Shown one piece after another: positions 6,340 to 9,323 of a stretch of 9,323 bases of DNA. Under the pieces are notes generated by a model. It was not told the DNA's origin. It saw only the letters and a list, made by a program, of their open reading frames with translations, and made no database searches. The DNA comes from Candidatus Rokuibacteriota bacterium (GTDB lineage: Bacteria > Methylomirabilota > Methylomirabilia > Rokubacteriales > CSP1-6): positions 1-9,323 of the forward strand of contig QHRT01000193.1 in NCBI GenBank assembly GCA_003220195.1, in the 5' to 3' direction. The position numbers and the translations under genes are program-made. Every line of letters starts with the position of its first letter. The stretch's first letter is position 1.

Positions 6340-7385
6340 CGAATGTCCCTCCAGAACGGCGCGAGCGTCTCGCCGATCGACGTGATCTGCGACACGACGT
6401 CGGCGTGCTGCGACAGCACGGCGATCGGCGCATCGAGCCCGGCGTCCGCGAGCCGCCGGAGCGCGGCACGACAGTCGTCGGGGGTGCCGGCAACGGCGAG
6501 CCGGTCGATCATCGCGTCGGTGATCAGCGCCGTGGCCGTCGCTCCGCGCCGAAAAGCATCGGCGAACGGCTGCGTCACGTCCGGCCCGAGCCCGGCATCG
6601 CGCAGGATCGACTGCCCGTGGAGCACGCCGAGATAGCGTGCAAGCAGCGGCTTCACCGTGTCGCGAGCCGTTCGGCCGTCAGTGCTCACCGCGACGGGAA
6701 CGTACGCGACGACCGCGAAGTCGTCGCTGCGCGGCATGCCGGCGTTGCCGGGCGGCGCCGACGCTCTGCGCAACGACCGCGCCTCGCTCGCGGTCGCCCG
6801 GATGCGGCGCACGTGATCCGGCGACGTCAGCACGGCGCCGTGCACGCCGTCGGCGATCTCGCCGGCGAGGCGCAGCGCCTTCGGCGCTTTCACACCGAGG
6901 ACGATGGGCACCGGGTGCGCGGGAACGTACTCCAGCCGGACGCTGTCGAGATCGAACAGCTCGCCGTGAAATCCGAGGGTTTCGCCGGCGAGCAGGCGCC
7001 GCACGATCTCGACTCCCTCTCCGAGCGTACGCAGCGGTGTCTTGAAGGGAATCCGCATTTCCGCTTCGATCCAGTTCGGGTTGCTGGTCCCGAGTCCCAG
7101 CACGATGCGCCCCGGCGCAACGCCGGCCAGCGCGGCGGTCTCCATCGCGAGGATCGCCGGATGACGCGTGTACGGGTTCACGACGCCGAGGCCGACGGTG
7201 ATGCGCTCCGTTGCGGCAGCGACCGCGCCGGCCAGTGTGAATGCGCCAGGCTGGTAGTAATCCTCCGCGATCCAGACGCTGCCGAATCCGGCGCGTTCCG
7301 CCGCGCGTGCCCACTCGACCGCGTGCTCCGGCACGTCACGACCGAGCAGCGCGAGCCCGAAGCCTCTACTCCAGCGCAAGTCCAT
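6330..7385 (-). CDS. LLM class F420-dependent oxidoreductase, methylene-H4MPT reductase-like (second of two)
   Basis: A 351-residue luciferase-like protein resembling the Mer branch (5,10-methylenetetrahydromethanopterin reductase-like). Visible signatures are HAVEWARAAERAGFGSVWIAED (21-42), ERITVGLGVVNPYTRHPAILA (60-80), AGVAPGRIVLGLGTSN (87-102) and VPIVLGVKAPKALRLAGEIADGVHG. The middle stretch is Ala/Arg-rich and variable. It is clearly divergent from the oxidoreductase encoded just downstream, so the pair is not a recent duplication; they could be two steps or two subunits. The ATG at 7385 lies 20 nt inside the end of the PLP-enzyme gene, with no good Shine-Dalgarno upstream, so translation is probably coupled to that gene. 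If the TAA in the PLP gene is real, coupling may be weakened. Substrate and physiological cofactor are unknown. Confidence 0.92.
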   Translation of the reverse strand: MDLRWSRGFGLALLGRDVPEHAVEWARAAERAGFGSVWIAEDYYQPGAFTLAGAVAAATERITVGLGVVNPYTRHPAILAMETAALAGVAPGRIVLGLGTSNPNWIEAEMRIPFKTPLRTLGEGVEIVRRLLAGETLGFHGELFDLDSVRLEYVPAHPVPIVLGVKAPKALRLAGEIADGVHGAVLTSPDHVRRIRATASEARSLRRASAPPGNAGMPRSDDFAVVAYVPVAVSTDGRTARDTVKPLLARYLGVLHGQSILRDAGLGPDVTQPFADAFRRGATATALITDAMIDRLAVAGTPDDCRAALRRLADAGLDAPIAVLSQHADVVSQITSIGETLAPFWRDIRCR

Positions 7386-8637
7386 AACTGTCGCGGAGCA
7401 CCGTCAGTACACCGTCGAAGTCCGCCGGCGCGGTCGGCACCGGCGGCAGCCAGGCGCGGCTCGCGCCCGGGTCTTTCAATCCGCTCGACGTCAGTACGAT
7501 GACGATGACCTGATCGGGGTCGAGCTTTCGCTGCGCTGCGAGCTGCATCACCGCCGTGAGGGACGTGACCGAGGACGGCTCGGCGAAGATGCCTTCCTCG
7601 CGCGCGAGCGCCCGCTGCCCCTCGAAGATTCCTTCGTCGGTCACCTGGACACCGGCGCCGCCCGAGGCTTTGAGCGCGGTCAAACCCTGGTACGTGCCGA
7701 ACGGTGACGCGATCGAGAACGCGACGGACGTGCCGGATGGCACGCGCTCCGGCACCTCGAGATTCTCGGCGAGCGCGTGCGCCAGCGGACCGAAGGGCTC
7801 GGCGGCGATCATCCGCGGCAGCGTCTTCACGAGCCCGAGCTTCTCGAGCTCCGTCCATCCCTTCCAGATGCCGAAAAGGCCGTCGCTGTAGGCGCTCGGC
7901 ACGACGACGAGGTCGGGCGCGATCCAGTCGAGGTCCTCCGCGATCTCTTACGCGATGCTCTTGTAGCCCTCGACGCCGTACGGATTCGATCCGATCGGCG
8001 GCATCACGAAGCCGCTGGTCGGATACCACCCGTGCCGCTCGACGCCTTCGCGCATCAACGCCCAGCGTGACTCGGACGTCGGACACGCGACGACCGCGGC
8101 GCCGTACGCCTGCATGAGGGTCTTCATCGTGTCCGGCACCGACGCGAGCGTGAAGATCACGCACGGCAGGCCCGCCCGTGCCGCGTATGCCGCCGTCGAC
8201 GCGCCGTGGTTTCCGGTCGACGAGATCGTGATGACGCGCGCGCCGGTCTCCACGGCGTGCGTCACGGCGACGGCGCAGAGGCGATCCTTGTAGGACCACG
8301 TCGGGTTCTGGCTCTCGTCCTTCGCGTAGAGGCGTGACAACCCGAGCCTTTTCCCGAGCCGTTCGAGATGGATGAGCGGCGTTGCGCCCTCACCGAGCGA
8401 GATCGGATGGTCACCGCGGAGGGGCAGCGTCGCCGCGAATCGCCAGAGCCCGCGTGGCGTCGGCGGCAGGCTCTCCGGTGTTATCCCGTGCAGCGGTGAG
8501 AGATCGAGCGTCACCGTGAGATTGACGCTCACGCCGTTTTCGCGGCACCGCGGGCAGCCTGCGAAGAGCCAGCCTTCGTTGAAATTCGTCTGACACCTGA
8601 GGCACGTGAGACCGACGACGCGTGCGCGAGCCGTCAT
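7366..8637 (-). pseudogene. Threonine synthase-like PLP-dependent enzyme with an in-frame premature TAA
   Basis: Fold-type II PLP enzyme of the threonine synthase family, about 422 residues if intact. From ATG 8637: a zinc ribbon (C12-x2-C15 and C28-x2-C31), LGEGATPLIHLERLGKRLGL (81-100), the PLP lysine K117 in NPTWSYKDR, and substrate loop SSTGNHGAS (139-147). At codon 230 (7948-7950) a TAA follows VEGYKSIA. The same frame then resumes at once with EIAEDLDW, the loop VVVPSAYSDGLFGIWKGW, and PRMIAAEPFGPL through to the stop at 7366. Relatives as I recall them have Tyr at that place (GYKTIAYEI), so a single TAC-to-TAA change explains it; there is no frameshift. The first half alone lacks the phosphate loop and should be inactive. 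GTG 8709 is an alternative start, less likely because the extra residues look non-family. True threonine synthesis is not established; a related beta/gamma-replacement role is possible. Confidence 0.85.
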
Positions 8638-8728
8638 GGGTCCGGATGCCGTGAAGAAGTCGCGGCTGGCTTCCCGCGCCGGCGAGGACGCCTGACGGCT
8701 GCGATGCACGCCGGTCGCCGCCGTGCGA

Positions 8729-8810
8729 CGGTCACGACGGTGACGACCGCGATGTGCGCCGCGGTGTAGCGGTCACGACGGTGACGACCGCGTTTCGTGC
8801 GGGAGTGCGG
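8729..8810. repeat. 41-nt tandem repeat, two copies plus a decayed third
   Basis: The first 23 bases of each unit (8729-8751 and 8770-8792) are identical; the remaining 18 match at about half the positions. A third, degenerate start of the unit lies exactly one period further, at 8811-8820 (9 of 10 bases), overlapping the stop codon of the SnoaL-like gene. Each core contains the inverted repeat GTCAC-GACG-GTGAC and is flanked by CGGTC...GACCG arms, so it can fold as a small hairpin or act as a protein-binding dyad. It sits in the 176-nt spacer between the SnoaL-like gene and the PLP-enzyme gene, where it could modulate expression of the downstream operon. I do not recognise the element. Confidence 0.75.
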
Positions 8811-8813
8811 CGC

Positions 8814-9245
8814 TCACGACACCGAGCGGCCGGGAAGTTGCCCGTGAGCCGAGTCGGACTGCGACGGCAGCAGCGAGAAATGGCTGTGGACGGCGAGCCA
8901 CTTTCCGTCCCGGCGCTCGAGCACGAACGTGCCGCGACCCGGTCGAGTGAACGGCGTGCCGTCCGGCGCCGTCGCCTCCGTGACCCAGCCCGCGGCGATC
9001 CACGCGCTGTCGCCGGTCGTGCGGATGCGCGCATCGCTCTCGAAGTGGAAGTCGCGGATGCGCGGCCAGACGTTCTGCCATTGCTCGCGCTCGATGTTGT
9101 CGAGTCCCGTCACGGCGCGGGCCCAGGTGCCGAACGCCACCGCGTCGCCGGCGAACATCGTGCGGCCGGCGGCGAAGTCGCTCCCGCGGACCGCGTTCTC
9201 GAACGTGCGGAGCCACTCTTCGGGATTCTTCGGTGTCGAAGTCAT
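8814..9245 (-). CDS. SnoaL-like/NTF2-fold protein (DUF4440-type)
   Basis: A 143-residue cytoplasmic protein with the NTF2-like cone-shaped alpha+beta fold. The pattern is an N-terminal helix (NPEEWLRTFENAVRGSDF), DAVAFGTWARAVTGLDNI, a W-rich helix REQWQNVWPRIRDF, then strands SAWIAAGWVTEA, RPGRGTFVLERRDGKWLAVHSHFSL. Such proteins are small-molecule cyclases, isomerases, hydrolases or stress-related proteins with unknown ligands; the sequence does not say which. ATG 9245 is the best start: the family N-terminus begins there and a strong promoter ends exactly at it. There is no Shine-Dalgarno before it, consistent with a leaderless mRNA. It is the first gene of the leftward transcription unit, separated from the next gene by 176 nt containing repeats. 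Confidence 0.88.
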   Translation of the reverse strand: MTSTPKNPEEWLRTFENAVRGSDFAAGRTMFAGDAVAFGTWARAVTGLDNIEREQWQNVWPRIRDFHFESDARIRTTGDSAWIAAGWVTEATAPDGTPFTRPGRGTFVLERRDGKWLAVHSHFSLLPSQSDSAHGQLPGRSVS

Positions 9246-9251
9246 GGCGGC

Positions 9252-9279
9252 ATTATCCGGAGGGGCTCCGGCGTGTCAA
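9252..9279 (-). promoter_or_regulatory. Sigma70-type promoter of the SnoaL-like gene, predicted leaderless start
   Basis: On the minus strand a perfect -35 TTGACA (9279-9274) is followed, after 16 nt, by -10 GATAAT (9257-9252). Six bases, GCCGCC, then separate the -10 from the ATG at 9245, so the usual +1 falls on the A of the start codon. The hexamers stand out from the GC-rich surroundings. With no other evident promoter before 2126, it may also drive the downstream operon (inference). Confidence 0.7.
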
Positions 9280-9289
9280 TCCACACGCC
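9270..9289. promoter_or_regulatory. Putative operator: perfect 7-bp inverted repeat over the -35 box
   Basis: Arms GGCGTGT (9270-9276) and ACACGCC (9283-9289) are perfect reverse complements around a 6-nt spacer CAATCC. The dyad covers four bases of spacer and most of the TTGACA hexamer (9274-9279), a classic position for a repressor operator that blocks polymerase. A second, smaller dyad, TTGTC-CACC-GACAA, lies at 9301-9314. No regulator gene is in the window, so the binding protein is unknown. Confidence 0.45.
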
Positions 9290-9323
9290 TGAGCCCGGCA
9301 TTGTCCACCGACAACAAGCCGGC

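Noticed and set aside
6243..7502. Plus-strand open frame of 419 codons opposite the two oxidoreductases
   Set aside because: Arg/His-rich with no family pattern; the opposite strand carries an intact, recognisable luciferase-like protein over most of the length.
8729..8792. CRISPR-like direct repeats
   Set aside because: Only two full copies with an 18-nt interval that itself is partly repeated, no cas genes, and a 41-nt tandem period; a tandem repeat explains it better.
9301..9314. Hairpin TTGTC-CACC-GACAA near the right edge as a terminator or second operator
   Set aside because: Arms are only 5 bp, there is no T-tract, and the window ends before context can be judged; kept only as a remark under the operator.

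Overview
The window is GC-rich DNA from a bacterium, and every gene I can support lies on the minus strand, so transcription runs from right to left. The gene types are two F420-type luciferase-like oxidoreductases, an exported DinB-fold protein, a YtcJ-type amidohydrolase, an M24 hydrolase and a Liv-type ABC importer. This mix suggests an uncultured soil or sediment lineage such as Methylomirabilota/Rokubacteria or Acidobacteriota. That is a low-confidence guess from gene content; no rRNA or other marker gene is present.

Layout in the direction of transcription: (1) 9323-8638 holds a consensus-like sigma70-type promoter with a perfect dyad over its -35 box, placed so that the transcript would start at the ATG of a SnoaL/NTF2-like gene (9245-8814). 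A spacer with a 41-nt tandem repeat follows. (2) 8637-2126 is a compact run of six genes with overlaps or short gaps: a threonine-synthase-like PLP enzyme interrupted by an in-frame TAA, two overlapping luciferase-like oxidoreductases, an M24 metallo-hydrolase, a secreted DinB-like protein, and an amidohydrolase broken by a frameshift and an internal deletion. (3) 2125-1540 is about 590 bases without a convincing gene; it contains a 45-nt relic of a DinB 3' end and a short hydrophobic reading frame. (4) 1539-1 is the start of a branched-chain amino acid (Liv/HAAT) type ABC importer: the periplasmic binding protein and the first 120 codons of a LivH-type permease, which runs off the window.

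How the genes may work together (inference): an ABC importer for small amino-acid-like or amide compounds lies next to an apparent operon with a PLP fold-type II enzyme, two flavin/F420 oxidoreductases, an M24 hydrolase and an amidohydrolase. That looks like a catabolic route for a nitrogen-containing small molecule, but no substrate can be read from the sequence. The M24 protein keeps all five metal ligands while two histidines important in aminopeptidase P are replaced, so it may not be a peptidase. Two of the six operon genes carry disabling lesions. Either the pathway is decaying, or the assembly has errors at those points; read-level data would decide.
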